The notes under the pieces are model-generated. The model had not been told where the DNA came from. It saw only the letters and a program-made list of their open reading frames with translations, and ran no database searches. A stretch of 64,000 nt of DNA, from NCBI GenBank assembly GCA_037954325.1, contig JBBMNZ010000030.1, forward strand, positions 9,065,501 through 9,129,500, read 5' to 3'. The number at the start of each line of letters is the position of its first letter. Within the stretch, counting starts at the first letter, position 1. Source of the DNA: Fistularia commersonii. Taxonomy: Eukaryota; Chordata; Actinopteri; Syngnathiformes; Fistulariidae. This document shows positions 13,001 through 28,000 of this stretch, one piece after another. Made by a program: the position numbers and the translations under genes.

Positions 13001-16000
13001 TGGAGTCGGTGCTCAAACATGCGTGCACTGCTTATATTGCAAAGGCATGTTCAAACAGAAGGAGATGTGGAGGCATGTAGCCAGATGCCCCTCAAAAATG
13101 GCGGTCTCTTCCACGGCTGAAAAGACAAGCGTCTCGAGGGAGTTCAGTCTTGCCGGCTCATCTGTCACCGAAAGGGTTGCAACCGGTGTGTGGGAGATGC
13201 TTCGCTCTATGAAGCAAGATGACGTAGCTATCGCTATTGAAAAAGATCCGCTTTTAATGCAGCTGGCAAACCATTTGACCATGAAGTATGGAAATACTCC
13301 AAGTAAATACAACATCATTCGACAGAAGCTGAGGCAAATGGCAAGGCTCTTGCTAGTTCTGAAAGAGAGGTCGGTATTTACCTTTGAAGACGCCATTAAA
13401 CCTCAAAATTTCTACACAGTGGCTGAAGCGGTGAAACACATGTCTGGATTTGATGCAGTAGCACAGTGTTATAAAACCCCAGGTCTGGCTTTGAAATTAG
13501 GACACTCACTCCAACGATTAGGGGCAATCCTTCTCAGAGCAGCCGCTGGTAACGAACAGATCTTGAAGGACACTAAGACATTTATGAAATTGTGCTCAGA
13601 AGAGTGGACGCACCACCGAACAGCCTTCTCTCAACTGAAGGACGGACAAATAAAGAACCCCTCCACTGTCCCTTTCACACTTGATGTGCAGCTCTTCTAC
13701 AAATACCTGGAAAAAACTTCAACCTCTGCCTTAGAGAACCTGCAAACGCATGAAAACCCGGAGGCCTACAGTGCACTTTGTAGAGTGACTCTTGTACAGC
13801 TGTCCATCTTAAACAGATGTGCGCCTGAAGTTTCAAGAATGACACTGAAGACGTTCCAGGGAATGGATGACATGACTCAAGTATTGTCCAAGCACTTCAT
13901 CAGACTGAATATTCTGAACAAGAGGGGCCAAACTGTTGCAGTGTTGTTCACGTCTGAGCTTATCAATGCAATAAAACGTCTTGTGAACAAAAGAGACGCA
14001 TGTGGCGTGCACGAAGACAATCCATTCTTATTTGCACAGCCTGACTCCTCTGTCGTCAGCCTCTATCGGGTTAGGGACTGCATCCTAGGTTTCTCATGTC
14101 TGTGCAATGTAAGGCATTCGCAGCAGTTTCAGGCCATGACGTTTCACAAGCATATTGCAAGAATCTTTCAAATTCTTCACTTGAAGAATGACGAATTAGA
14201 TCACCTAGCTAAACTGTTAGGGCAAGACATCAAGGCCGTCTGGGAGTATTATCGCACGCCGGAGTCGGCTGTGGAACTTGCAAAAATAGCAAGGCTCATT
14301 CTTGAAATGGAAAAAGGATCTCTAGAAAGATTCAAAGGGAATTCCCTTGAGGACATTGAGATTGAGGGTATGTGTTAATTGTAAGTATGTGATAAGTACA
14401 TCAATATATGCATATTCCCAAGCTACTATTCATAACGGCCCTTCCTATTCAATCTAGATGAATTGCAGCCCGATGAGGAGCAGGGTAGCAGTGATAACAG
14501 TGACACTGAGGAGAACAATGAATCTGATTGTATTCCTCAGCAGAGTGGCACATCATGTAAGTGTTCTTTCTGGCACCTGTCGGCTGCACTATCTTTCCAT
14601 TCTTCCAGAGGTGATCTGATGTTATTAAGACATCATTTTGAATAGGTTTTGTAACTATTCTGTAATTAGCTAGATAACAGTTTCTCCTAGTCTCCAAGTC
14701 TCACAAAACAAACTTAAAACTAAAGTGTTGGAAGTGATTTACATCACACGAGCGGGAAAAATCATCATACTTTATTTCACCTATTTTCTTCGAGAAAAGA
14801 CATAAGAGATCAATATTTATCACTGGTACCATGATAGAGGGCTATATATAATGGTTTGTCTGTTTCTGGGGGCTTAATATTGTTCATTTCGATCTGTCAG
14901 CTGCTGTTGGGGTCTCCGCTAAGTGGTGATGAGCAGAATGCAGTCTAGGGTGCATGCTGAATGGACAGGGTTTTTGGATCTGGGGTGACCATTTCTATCA
15001 CTAAGACACTTTTGAGTCATTGGGCTGTGTGTCCAGGTGCACGTGGTCGCACACAGACAAGGCGGGGTAACGGGCTCCTCTCGCTGGCTTTTGCCACATG
15101 GCCTGATTGTACAGGACAAAGTATAGCTGTTTTATTGACACTCATCAACTGATGCTGACTGTTCTTTGTATAATGGGTGGGTAGAAGCGCAGTTTGCCAG
15201 GGCTACTGTACACACACATTGCACTGTGATTCTAGCTATTGTAAAATATTTTGCTCCTTCGATGAGATGTGTGGTTGTGGTAACTGCTTTGCATTCCCGC
15301 TAGAAGCAGTGATCCTGCCTATTTTGAGCCACGTCTGTTGCGCATCCATGTCGATAATCAGACTGTTTCTCACTTGCTTGTGAAGTCTGAGTTTGGTAGA
15401 TCGTGGACTGGGAGCTCTGGGCTCTCAATATTCATGTGGACCTGCTGCTCAGTGAAGGCACCTGCAGCAGGACATGAATGATCAGTGGGCCTGGCCCTTG
15501 ACAAGGGAGCTCTTGGTCATGTGTTTGTCTAATGATGTGTGACACCATTCAGAGGGTGATTTTCTTTAATTTTCCTGCAAGAGTAAATGGAAATATTTAA
15601 ACAATTAAACCTCTCAGCCTCTTTGCCTGCAATGTTGGTATTTAGAGGTGCAAAATGTGGCACTCTTAGAAGTGGGGTTGTGACAAGTTCTAACTGTAAA
15701 TTGGTTTTAAATGCCTATAGATATCCGGGAAAAATGCTGCATTAGCAGCAGAGTACCCAACTATGGTTGAGTTAGCAAAAAATGGGAGTGGTATAAATAA
15801 CTACAGAAGAGTAGTGCTATCTCTGCATGGGGCGCTTATGCATGCCTCTTCTGACTTCCTTTTTTCCATATTTTGCCATCTCTTTCTAGATACCATGGAG
15901 CAACATGGTAGTCAGATGTCTCCTGAAGAAGATGCCCTGGAGCACATCAAGTCACAAAGAGACAAAGCATTTCTGGAGGAAAGGTTTATCAACCATTCCA

Positions 16001-19000
16001 AAGGTAGGTTAAGCAGCTCTATTCATTCCAGCTGTCCCTCTATGCCTCGTCCAAAATGCATCATAGTTCTACTTTGAGATGTGTGGATTATTTATGCACT
16101 GTTATTTCAGAAAGCAGCAAAAAAACAAAATCCCACAATGTTTTCCAATGAAACGGTTACTTGAATTACCTGAAGGGTTAATTGTCTGTCTTGAAAAGTC
16201 AAGCTTTGGGATGCATCTGGTACCCAGATCATCACATGTGATCACAAGTTAGAAAAATTAGTGTATGCAAGATTCCATTTAGAATTTATTATTCACAATC
16301 AGCAATGTGTGAATTTGCTTAATCCTCTAAATTGGAAGTCTTTCCCATTGCATTTATTCTTAAAACATAAACATTATTTCTTGTGGAATAATAGACAACC
16401 TTGAATCCCCCTCGTAGAAACAGGTGCGTTCATGGGAGTACCAGAGCTCACACATGATGTGGTTGCTGCAGTAAATGCATTTTTTTCTCTGTACGTAAAG
16501 AACAAATGTTGACTTGTAAACCCTCTAATATCATGAAAGCGCTTGTTCTCTCAACTACGTCAATGCGTTTCCGTCTTCCTTGAGTGAATTTTGTGAAAAG
16601 CCTGTTTAAGTGTGAATGTGCACTTATGTCGACATGCTACTGAAAACCACATTTTGTGTGGTGCAAAAGTTTAGCAAATCCATGTTAAAAAAAAAAGATA
16701 AAAAAAAAAGACCTTGAATTTTCATTTGCAATCACTGAGTGTCTGAAAGTTGATGACACAGAACTTAGTTCTTTGTTTTGTATGCAAGTGACTTGCTGTT
16801 TTACTGCCAAGTTCATGATTGGCCTAAGCTGAATTTCAGCTTTTCCCCCGCCTCAATAAACATAACATGAATTGTTTATTGATGTGATCATTATTTCTAA
16901 TATTGTTAATATTGTAGTCATTGTTTATCATTTGAGAAGTTGCACAGCTCTAAAGCTTAAAGCTTGTCATTAAATATACTGTATATTGAACCTTGGGGCT
17001 TAAAGAAAGCCCTCAACAGGAAGGCTTTGGAGCTTTCTACCATTTTGAAACAAAGGAACCTCAGTGATACACACCTTCTATATGGCTTGTGCTTAATTCC
17101 TGTTTTTAGCCAGAAGTATGTTTCCTCTATTTTTTATATTAAAAACAAGAGCAGGTCTGTGCAGCTATGTTGATTCTGTTGGAATCTTGTCATTAAGCTA
17201 AATCTCAGCTATCAAGGTGATAGGTGATATCTAGATAGATGTAAGTTTTTTCATCTTATTTTATAGGGAAAGGTGTGTTTACTCGTGAATCTATTGAACC
17301 ATCTTCCTTCGTCATTGAATATCGGGGGAAAGTCTTCCCTCAGAAGGAAACCAGGAATAAGAAACGGGGCGATTTTCTGAACAATTATTTGTTTGACTTC
17401 TCGTACAATGGAGGGAAATGGCGGTGAGTTCACTGCTTGTTGTTTAGTCAGGCACCATGTTTTTATCGGATGTTAATAGCATGTATAACCAGTCTGCGAG
17501 TAGTAAATGTTTTGTTTTTAACCCTGCATGTTGCATGACGTTTATACTGTATTTAATGATAATTGAATTCATTTTACAAGTATGAGTTTGAAAAATAATT
17601 TTGGGGAATATACAAGAATAATATGTATTTTCCATTCAAAAAGACTAAACACATTGCTTAATATTCAAAAATACCAACGAAAGTTAGGAGTGATGGATTG
17701 GAGCACTTGGATTAAGAAAACACACATTCTTGCAGGATTGATGCATCGAAGGAGGATGGGACCCTTGGAAGACTCGTGAATGACGATCACACAAGTCCCA
17801 ACTGTGAAATCAAGAAAATTGTTTTCGAAGAAGTACCCCACATATGCCTGTTTGCTGTGAGGAATATATCTCCTGACGAGGAGATAACTTACAACTATGG
17901 GGACTGCTTTTATCCCTGGCGCTTCAAAGTAAGTAATAATGGGGCCCTATTTAATTTTCCTGTTTAAGTAAATGACTTCCTTACCTGGGAAGATAATTGG
18001 CTAGTGACATTAAGGAGACTCTTGTCTCTATTGACAACTCTTAGAGGCATAGACTGAGGTCATAGGGAGTATTAAAGAAATGCTCACTATTAATGGATTG
18101 CTTGGTCAGTTTGTATGGGTAATCACGATCAATAATTGCATATCAGAGAGCAGGATTAAACATGCTTAGGTAGCAGTATTTTATCTTAGTAATTTTGTGT
18201 TTGTGAATTTTCAATGGAAAGTAAAAGGTGTGATAGGAAAAGACCAATAAACATGGATTTGTTTTGTGTGCCCTCAAGGTAACTTCCAAGCAATTCTCAT
18301 CTAACATGGGTCTAATCAGCCACATTCTCTTGAACATATATTTCACAAAGGTCGTGACACTCTGCTAACCATCTATTATTTACCGCTTAACCTGCATTGA
18401 GGGTCGCGGGTATGCTGGAGCAAATCTCAGCTGACATTACACAGATAAATCGATTCACATTCACAGCTGTGACCAATTCACAGCCTTTAGTTAGCCTATT
18501 TCATGTTTTGTGCTTTTTTTTTTAAGTATATGAGAAAAAGTGAACGATAGACTTGAATGCTGGGTTTTACATTAAGCTGGGAGAGCTTGATCTATACAGG
18601 TTGGCAGAGCAGAGATAGAGAAAAGGGGGGGGGTGCTGCAGGCTTCGGTGTTTTTAGGAGAGGTAAATTTATTGACAGGTGCCAGAAATGTGATGGAAAG
18701 AGTACTTTGAAGAGTTGATGAAATTGAAGAGAACAAGTGGAAGAGGTGATCATAGTGTACCATAAAATAGCAAATAATAAATGAATAAAAGATCAAAAGA
18801 GCACAAATGGGCTCTGAGCCCATTTGTGTTTGCCCCGTCAATGGACAGTCTGGCAGATGAAATTAGACTGGAATCTCCATGGACTATAATGTTTGCAGAT
18901 GACATTGTGAACTGTAGTGGGAGCAGGGGAAGGGAATCGAGAGATGTGGTGCTATGTCAGTAGAAGGGAGGAGTGAAAGTTTGCTGCAGCAGGATTGAAC

Positions 19001-22000
19001 AAGTTAGTGAATGAAAGCAGCCTGAGTGGATCGGTGAGGTTACAGGGATTGGAGACAAAGATGAGTTTCAAGGATTTGGAACTGCGAGGGAGGAGACTTA
19101 GATGAAGTTAGTTTGTCGGAGAGACGAGCTTGGTCACTGTGGGATTCCTGAAAGAAAACAGCCAAAGGAAAAGAAGAAGAAATAAGAACGATGTATGTAA
19201 GATTTACGTATTTTCATAAAATGTCAATCTCTATTCTAGGTTGAGGAATCGGCAACCTCCGTTTCTGCACAACCCGTTGATGATTATCCGATGTGTCCAA
19301 ATTTGAAGACTAGTCCAGATGTGACACAATGCGGGACTTCTGAGGGGCAAGAGAACAAGATTGATGGTGAATTAAACCCACCGGAGGAATCCAACCATTG
19401 TGACGTTCCACCTGAAAACCCCACTCCTCGCCGCAAACATTACTGTTATGTTTGTGGGATTGCCTCGACCAAATTATATCGTCATCTTTTCATCCATAGA
19501 AAGGAAGTACCTGAAATCGCCGAAGTATATGCATTACCCGACAATTCATTGGAGAGGATAAGGCGACTGAATGTTTTACGCGAGAGAGGAAACCGCAAAT
19601 ATAATGAGGGCGCCTCGAATAGTCAGGGTGGACCCTTGCAAAAAACAGAAGGTCTTTCCAACCCTACCAAAGAATATGCAGTTTGTCCGTACTGTAAAGG
19701 CACATACGTTCGTAAAACTATTTGGCGGCATTACCAAAAATGTGTGCTCAATTGCACAAGAGCATCCACAGGACGGTCTAAAGTCTCAAGCTTTGCAGAG
19801 TCACCCATGTCCAAAGAAGATGTGATCGCCATGATGAAAAGACTGAAGAAAGATGATATTACACTTATTATTAGGAAAGATCCTCACATACTGCAGCTGG
19901 CACAATTTTTCTATCACAACCACGATGATAAACCGAGAGCACCTTCATACATAAAACAGAAACTGAGGGAAATGGCCCGACTCCTGTTGGTATTGAGGAA
20001 AAGGTCCATCTTTTGTTTTGAAGAAGCTCTCAAACCCAAAAACTTCAGTAAACTCATTCAAGCTGTCAGGGAGATGACCGGTTTCAATGAAAAGAAAAAT
20101 TCCTACGATAGACCCGGTTTTAATCTGAAACTGGGAAATTCAATTAAGGTACTTGCAGACTTGAACTTTGCAAATGCTCTCAAGCAAAATGCTGATGAAC
20201 AGACTCAGCGGGATGCAGAGTTATTCATGAAGTTATGCGCCAAACAGTGGTCTTCAGCCTCTCAGGCATATCCAGAAGTAAGACGACCATTAACCGTTGT
20301 GTTCACACGGGATGCGCAGCTTTTATATCAGTACATTGAAAAGATTGCGATGTCTGCACTGGAAAGCCTAAACGCCCGTCCACGCCCCCATCTCTACCTG
20401 GCACTTCTCAGAGTTACTATTACACAAGTGTCACTTTTAAATCATTGTTCAGAGATTTGCAGATTATCACTCAAGTCATTCAACGAGAGGAACCAAGCAT
20501 GCATTAATAATGGCCTGATGTCCATGCACCGTGTGAAGATCGTTGTTCAAGGAGAAGGCGGTAAAAATATCATCCTCACTATGACTCCTGAACTGCTGAG
20601 TACAATAGCACTGCTAATAAGCAAGAGAGAAGAATGCGGTGTAAAACCAGATAACCCTTTCTTATTTGCGAAACCAAGCATGTACAGCACGAGTCTGCTC
20701 AAGGCTCACGAGTATATCAGGGTCTTTTCCAAACAGTGTGGGGCAAAGGATCCCAATATGCTCAGGTCGGAGTATTTTCGCAAGTACATGAGAAGAACGT
20801 TCCAGATCCTCAGCCTTACAGACAATGAGCTTGGCCAACTAGCCAAGCTATTGGGATGCGACATCCCCATGGACAGTGATTATTATCAGTCTCCAAAAGC
20901 AGTTACTGACATTGCAAAGATTTCAGAGCTCATCTCAGCAAAGGAATTTGGACATTTTGAAAAGTTTCAAGGGAAATCCCTCAACGAGATCAAGATTGCA
21001 GGTATGTTTCTACTCAAATACTTTTGAATTGACACATCTATTGTTAAACATGCTGTTCAAAGAGAAACCCTTAACACTCGGAACTCCTGTTTTTTCAGTA
21101 AGGTTTGAAGGTGGGTTTTTGTGTCTTTCATGTGACAGACCAACAGAATGGCAGGATTTGTGTAGAAGTACCTGTAGTTGTGTAGTATGAGCCAGTGGAT
21201 AGATTTGAGACTTTAAAGATCTACCTAAAGGAATTCTGGAGGAGGGAGACCTTTATCACAATGTTTTGTTGCATTTGTCAGTGGGAAGATCAAACCAGTG
21301 AAATTCATGTTCAACCCACTTTTGTGGCTCTATTACTGCTGTGATCACCACGTTTTGTTTTAGCACTTTTCAAAGCTGCACAGTGGTTGAAGTCAGATCT
21401 GATAATGGGTCTCCGGATTTTAACTAGGGATTTTTCAAAGTGAGGAGCCATCGACAAATGAAAAAACGGCTCCTTCTAAAATTTTGAACAGCTTCCCAAA
21501 AATTCACACATCAATACTTAAAGAGGACCATTCATCTCATTTAACAGGCCAGAAAGCTTATTTGTTGTTCATATTACAAATAAAACAGATCATGGGAACT
21601 CCCCACAGGCCACCTGGGCCCAAGTCCTTAAAGTCCTAACTGGTGCCAAATGACCGATGATGACTTGGAGCAGAGCAATTTATTTGTTTCCTTTCAGAAT
21701 GATTTAATACTGGGTGTCCATTTTTTTTTTTTTTTTACAAACAAAATCTACACAACAAAGTTGTTTAGTTTAAGAAGAAATGAGTACTTCTCATTTCTCC
21801 CCCTTGTTCATAATGATACAGCAGTAGTACCTTGACTGTGGAAGACATGCTTTGACATCCCAATGTTTCTTGAACAGAATTCAATCAAAGCCGAGCAATC
21901 CAATCGTGAAAATACTTCATATTGACCCTGGTGATGAATGCTTATTCTAGTCATCTGTGATTGAGTGAAAATATATATTTTTTTATATCTGAACAACAAT

Positions 22001-25000
22001 TTAAGTTACTTTGAATATCCTTTTCTCTTTAAGACGAGTTGGAGCCTGACTTAGCACTAACTGTCCTTGAAAAAAGTAGCGCTGCAAAGAACAAAGAGAG
22101 AGCAGAGAGAGCTCGTCAACGGAGAGGTATGCTTTTCAACATCAAGCTGTCTCCTATTTTACTGGTCTACATTCATTTAATTTCCATGGACCCCTGTGGC
22201 AAAACACATCCCTTCATTTTCCTTATTATTGATATGATTGTCCAGATACAAACAAACATGATACTGTGTTTTTTGTCAAATCTTATCGATCCAACCAGCC
22301 CAGCTCATTTTCTGTCCTTGAAAACAGCTGAGAGGCTAGTGTGATATTTTGTTCGAATTCCAGTTAGGTTCTGCTACAAATGCTATTTGAACAACAAAGT
22401 TCAGATTTGACCACGTTGTATTCGTATCATATGTATTACTTATGATTTATTAGAAGTCTGACTTAAACAGCATAAGGGAACTCCGGTGAACAAATTAGTG
22501 GCACACTGAACAAGATAGAGAAATTCTCTTAGCTCCAAATTGCCATTTGCAAGAGTCTTCAACTGAAGAAGTCCCAAGTGTTTCCCAAGTGCCTATTTCA
22601 AGGACAAGTGACAGAAGCAGGAAAAAGCATCGAAGCTTCTGTGCACAGTAACACAAAAAACAATTGGGTTAACAGAAAGACAGTGGGCTGTCCTATCAAA
22701 ATACACACACACACACACACAGTCATGTATCAATGCACATGAATTGATCACTTATATTAGCAAAAGTGATGGGAAGGACATGACGGAAGTTTAATGGCTC
22801 ATTGGCGGTGGGGGCAAAAAAAGGCAGTGATTTATGATAGAGTGCATTATTATTTTTAAGTGTGGCACTGTGAGCACTGCAAGACAAACTCAACATGAAA
22901 TTACATTGGATTCATTCCAGTGAGGCAGACTGCTCTTCAATCGATTACCTTTCATATTCTGTTGCCAACATGTCAGTATGCGATGTAATCCATCATTGCA
23001 AATAGTGGAAAGATACAAACAGTTATTGTACCATAAATGTTGTATTATTTGAAAATGATTTTTTTTGTAACAACAAATCACAAATGTATTTTTTTTTCAA
23101 ATAGAAGTGAAAAACATAACTTTTCTTTTTTCTAAGGACAAAAGAAAAAATTGTTAGCTGCATTGGCCAGAATGAAAGAACTGAAGATCTTATTGCCAAG
23201 GCTGGATGTTGTGAGTATAAATGTTTTCTCCCATTAAAAAAAGTCTGAATTCAAATCATAATTGTTTATTGAATAGTTAAATGGTTATGACTGTGTTATT
23301 CTTATTCATGTTGATATAAATATTATAGGGCACCCATTGAAATATTTGGAAATTCAAAATGTCAACCCCAAGGTGTTACTGTAGGAGGAACTGGCTACAA
23401 AGCCTCTGCAGCCCACTTCCACTGGACGCACATATACTTTCCATCACTGGTCCTCTGCTTCGGCAGTCTTTTTTTAGGCGCCTGCTTCCAACCGCCCATT
23501 GCAGTGCTCGGATAATTAATTACATTGCCATGATCTAGGCCAGTGGGGAGAAGTTGTAGCCTGCCATTATGCCTATCTCCAGTTGCTGCCAGGCAGTTGT
23601 ACTAGCCTGCGTTGTGACACAAAACTGGAGGTCCTGAAAATTGGCTTTGAGCCTGGAGATGTTCCCAGAACCTTAGAGGAAGTTGAATACCACGTGTGGC
23701 ACTGACCCGAAGGCATTGGCAAGGTCTAAGAGTACCACATTCTGATCTTTTTTGTCCTTCTTGGCAGTTTGTACCTTGTGCCAGATGATGGTTGCATAAA
23801 CACAATTTATCCCTGCCTTCAGTAGTGAGCTGTTGATGTAGTTGTTCTATTGCAGAAATGCTGTGACTTACAGGCACAACACAACACTGGGTCACATTCA
23901 GTATACTGATCGAGTGAAATTGATTGATGGTTGAGACTTACAAAGGCCCTTGCAGCCCCACCCGTAGATCACACCTCATTAGGGTACTGTAGAGTAGTAA
24001 CTACTGACTACTTGACTGATAGCTTATCAAGGATTTCTAGATATTAAACATCTTACTGAATCACTGTACTCACTGTACAAAGCCTTGGTAATATTACAAC
24101 ATAATATCCTAAGTCCCATTGCCTTATTGTGAAGGAAATGTACTGTCTTCCAAGATGACAACATGTTAGATGTTTTGGAGAGAAGGTCAGAGAACCCAGA
24201 CTGAGATGGTTGAGTCATGTCCAGAGAAGGGACAGTGAATATATTGTTAAGACGGATCCTGGAATTGGGGCTGCCAGGCAGCCACACTAATTTATTAGTA
24301 TGCTCAAACATGGCACCCGCATTTCTCATTTCACAATTTCACTGATTTAGTCTTTCACAAACCACACATACATCATCACTTGGTATAAATATTCAACTAA
24401 GAAATGTGAGTTTCGTCAATGGTAATTTTGAAAGTTAACTGTAAGTTGTGGTTGGTGGTTGGTCCACAAGAAGAAAGAAGTTTGCAGTGTCTGTTGGTCT
24501 GTTTTTATTGGTCAAATGCCATGATGACACCGTCACAGTGATTTTCACTGAATGGCCATGTAATAACGACATGGTTGTGTGACATGTGTGACATCTGCCC
24601 AATTGAGGGCACATATTCCTTACTGAACAAGCATGGCATTATTTAAGATTGACCTTTTTTGTCATTCTCAGGAGAAATTCCAGGCCCTAAACAGCATACC
24701 ACAGCTGCCATCTTTATGTAATCCAGTTGACTCTGAACCAGAAGAGGATGCCACCCAGGAGATGAACGAGCCGGAAGACCCAGAGGTATTGAGGACACTT
24801 GGTTAAAACTGAGGACTGCTCATCAAAAATAGTAAATATGTGTACTATAAACAGGCCGATGTCAGAAAACTGACTTTGAATAGTGATTTTGGAAAAAAGC
24901 CAATGGTAGCATACATGGCTTTTATGACCCAATATGCAAAACTTATAACTTGCTGTCCCTGATGTACTAATACCCGATTCTTTCCATCCTAATCACTCCC

Positions 25001-28000
25001 AAAGAAAACCCAAGCATCTTCATCTCTGCTACCTGTACAGTGCCACTGTATCTAACCCATACAGCCTCTTTGATCTCACAGGTGTCTTGTACACCTTTTA
25101 TTTTGGCTGATTGTCTTATCACACATGACCCTTTTTCTCCATCCATTTCAACTTGCTTGATATTTCTTTACCTGTTTTCCACACTCCATTGCTCTGGAAT
25201 ACATACTTAAAATACTCCATCTTTATCTCTGCTCCCTGTCCCTCACAGTTCCAATTGTGTCCTTTACATTCAAACACATTGTCATCCCCCTCCTTTCCAA
25301 AGCATACACCACCTCTCTAGATTTTCCTCCATCTTTATCCTGCTCTCACTACAGATAACATTGTCATCTGCAAATTTCATGGTCCATGGACATTCCGGTC
25401 TAACCTCATCTGTCAGCCCGTCAATCACCACTGCAAACAAAAAAGGGGCTCAGAGCTGACCTCCACCTTGAACCTCTTGCTTACACCTAAACCACACCTC
25501 ACCACTGGCTCACAGCTCTCATACGTACTGTATCCTGCACTCGTCCAAATGACATCTCTGCCGCTCCAGACTTCCTCATACAGTACCACAGTTCCTCTTT
25601 TGGTATCTTGTGGTATGCTTAGCTAGGTCTACCAACATGTTAAACATATCAATAACCACCATGTTGATATTGTAGCTCATGACCACAGCATGACAGCTAA
25701 CAGGCTCCTTCATTTTAGTGTCACTGTGGGAATCTGATGACCAGATGATGGGGGGGGTTTCAGGTGTCTGTCCAAAATTGGACATTCCGTACGAACCCAA
25801 ATTCATCAGTCTACATTTTTTTAAATTTCACAATCTCACTCAATTCACTACCTGGTCCACAAACACATATCATTACTTAGTAGAAATAATATAAAGTCTT
25901 GTCACCTTATCATGGTTATTTTGGAAGTTGAAAATTTAGCAATGGTCGGGCTGCAAATCTATTTAGATTCTGAAAAAGGAAGTTTGCGGTATTCCAGGTC
26001 AAATGCCATGATGACACTTTCCCTGATAGAGTGATGCTAATTGAATGGCTGGGTGAAAAGTGGTGATTTTTTGGCACGAGTGTGTTTGCTTTTTAGAAAG
26101 TGCACAGATGTAACCAAATAAGTTTGTTGCCCGATTGAGGGCACATACTCCATACTGAAGAAGCATTACATTATTTAAGATTTACCTTTTTTGTCATTCC
26201 CAGGAGAAATTCCAGACCACAGCCAGCATATCAGAGTTGCCATCTTTGTGTAATCCAGTTGACTCTGAGCCGGAAGATGATTCCATCCATGAGATAAACA
26301 AGCCGGACGACGCAGAGGTAGTTGAGGACACTTAACTGATAAAACTGAATACTGTTCCATCAAATGTTGTAAATGTGTGTGAATATGCTATAAGTAGACC
26401 AATGTGGGAAATCTTAATTTGAATAGTGGTACTGAATTAAACATAATTTAATGTCTTCTCATAGTGTTGGTTCAACTAACTGAACTAGGTCAGTATAACA
26501 GTGCCATAACTCCTCTCTCTGCACCCTATCATTTGCTTTATCTAGGTCTACAAAGGCGCACATGACAGCCCTCTTACCTTCTCTGTACATTTTTTTTTTA
26601 AAACAAATAGCGCATCAGTAGTCTTTCGAGGAATAAACCCATACTGATGCTCATAAATGCTTATTATTCCTCTCACTCTAGGTCCCACTCCTCTTAACTT
26701 CATTGTATTACTCATCAACATTATCCATCTGTATCATCTCCTTTATTCTTTATAATGGGCACCGTCACACATCTTCTCCATTCCTCAGGCATTTTTTTCA
26801 CACTCTAAGACCCTATTGAATAATCTAACCAGGAACTCTACTGTTGCCTCTCCTAGACAATTCCACATCTCTATAGCTTTATTATAGGGTCCAACTGCCT
26901 CGCCACTCTTCAGTGTCACTGTATATAATTATTTGCATAAGTCTACATGAATGTTTATTGCTACAGGTATGTATAAACCAGCTATGACTATGACCAATAT
27001 AAAGATTAAATAGACAACAAAACTGAAAATCACTATTATAAGGTCATAAAACAGTCAAATGTCACTCATCACTATTTATAGCTTGAAAATTTCTAGAAAT
27101 AGGTTCAACATCTCACTGAATCATTGTACTGTGTTAAACCTTCGGTAGGATCATAAGTTAGGTTATATTGCCTTATTTGTAAAGAAAATGCGCAAAGTAT
27201 GTCTTACAAGACGACTCGGGTTTACTCAGGTAAACGGACATACCACACTCACACTAGCCTATCATTGAACAAGGCTGGCCATATGATTAAACATCACACC
27301 TGTAGCTTTCATTTCACAAATTTTAGAAAGTCCTCTGCAAACAGCACATATCAAAACTTAGTACAAGTATTCAACTAAAAAAATGTTAGTGTCATCCACG
27401 TACAGTTAGTTTGGAAGTTATGTGGAGGTAAATGTGGAGGTTGGTTGAGCTGCAAGTCCTGTCTATTTTGAATTCGTAACAATGAAGACTGCAGTGTTCA
27501 AGGTCTTTCTTTAATTGATCAAATGAGGGAATGACATGGTCCCTGATGCAGTTATCTTTTCTAAATGGCTGGGTGAAAACCACGTGGTTCTCAAACATGT
27601 GTACGACCACACTCTTAAGTGTGCTGAAGTTACCGAAGATGGTTCCTTGCCCGATGGAGGGCACATACCCTTTGCTGAACAAGCGTGAAATTATTTAAGA
27701 GTGACCTTTGTTCTCATTCCCAGGAGGAACTCCAGGCCCCAGTCAGCATATCAGAGTTGCCATCTTTGTGCAGTCCCATTGACTCAGAACCTGAGGATGA
27801 TTCCATCCAGGAGACGAACGAGCCGGACGACGCAGAGGTAGTTCAGTACACTTGAATGGTTAAAGCAGAGTGCTGCTCATCAAATCCAGTAAATGTGTGC
27901 TATAAACAGGCTAATGTTAGAAAACTGACTTTGACAGTGATTCTGAAATAATCCCAGCAATTATTTTATGAATTCTAGTAAATGTTGGTTCAGCTAACTG

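Noticed and set aside
12504..14367. Large YR exon as an intact free transposon
   Set aside because: It has splice sites on both sides, no start codon of its own in good context, no visible terminal repeats, and lost catalytic residues. The same exon recurs in a second, similarly spliced unit.
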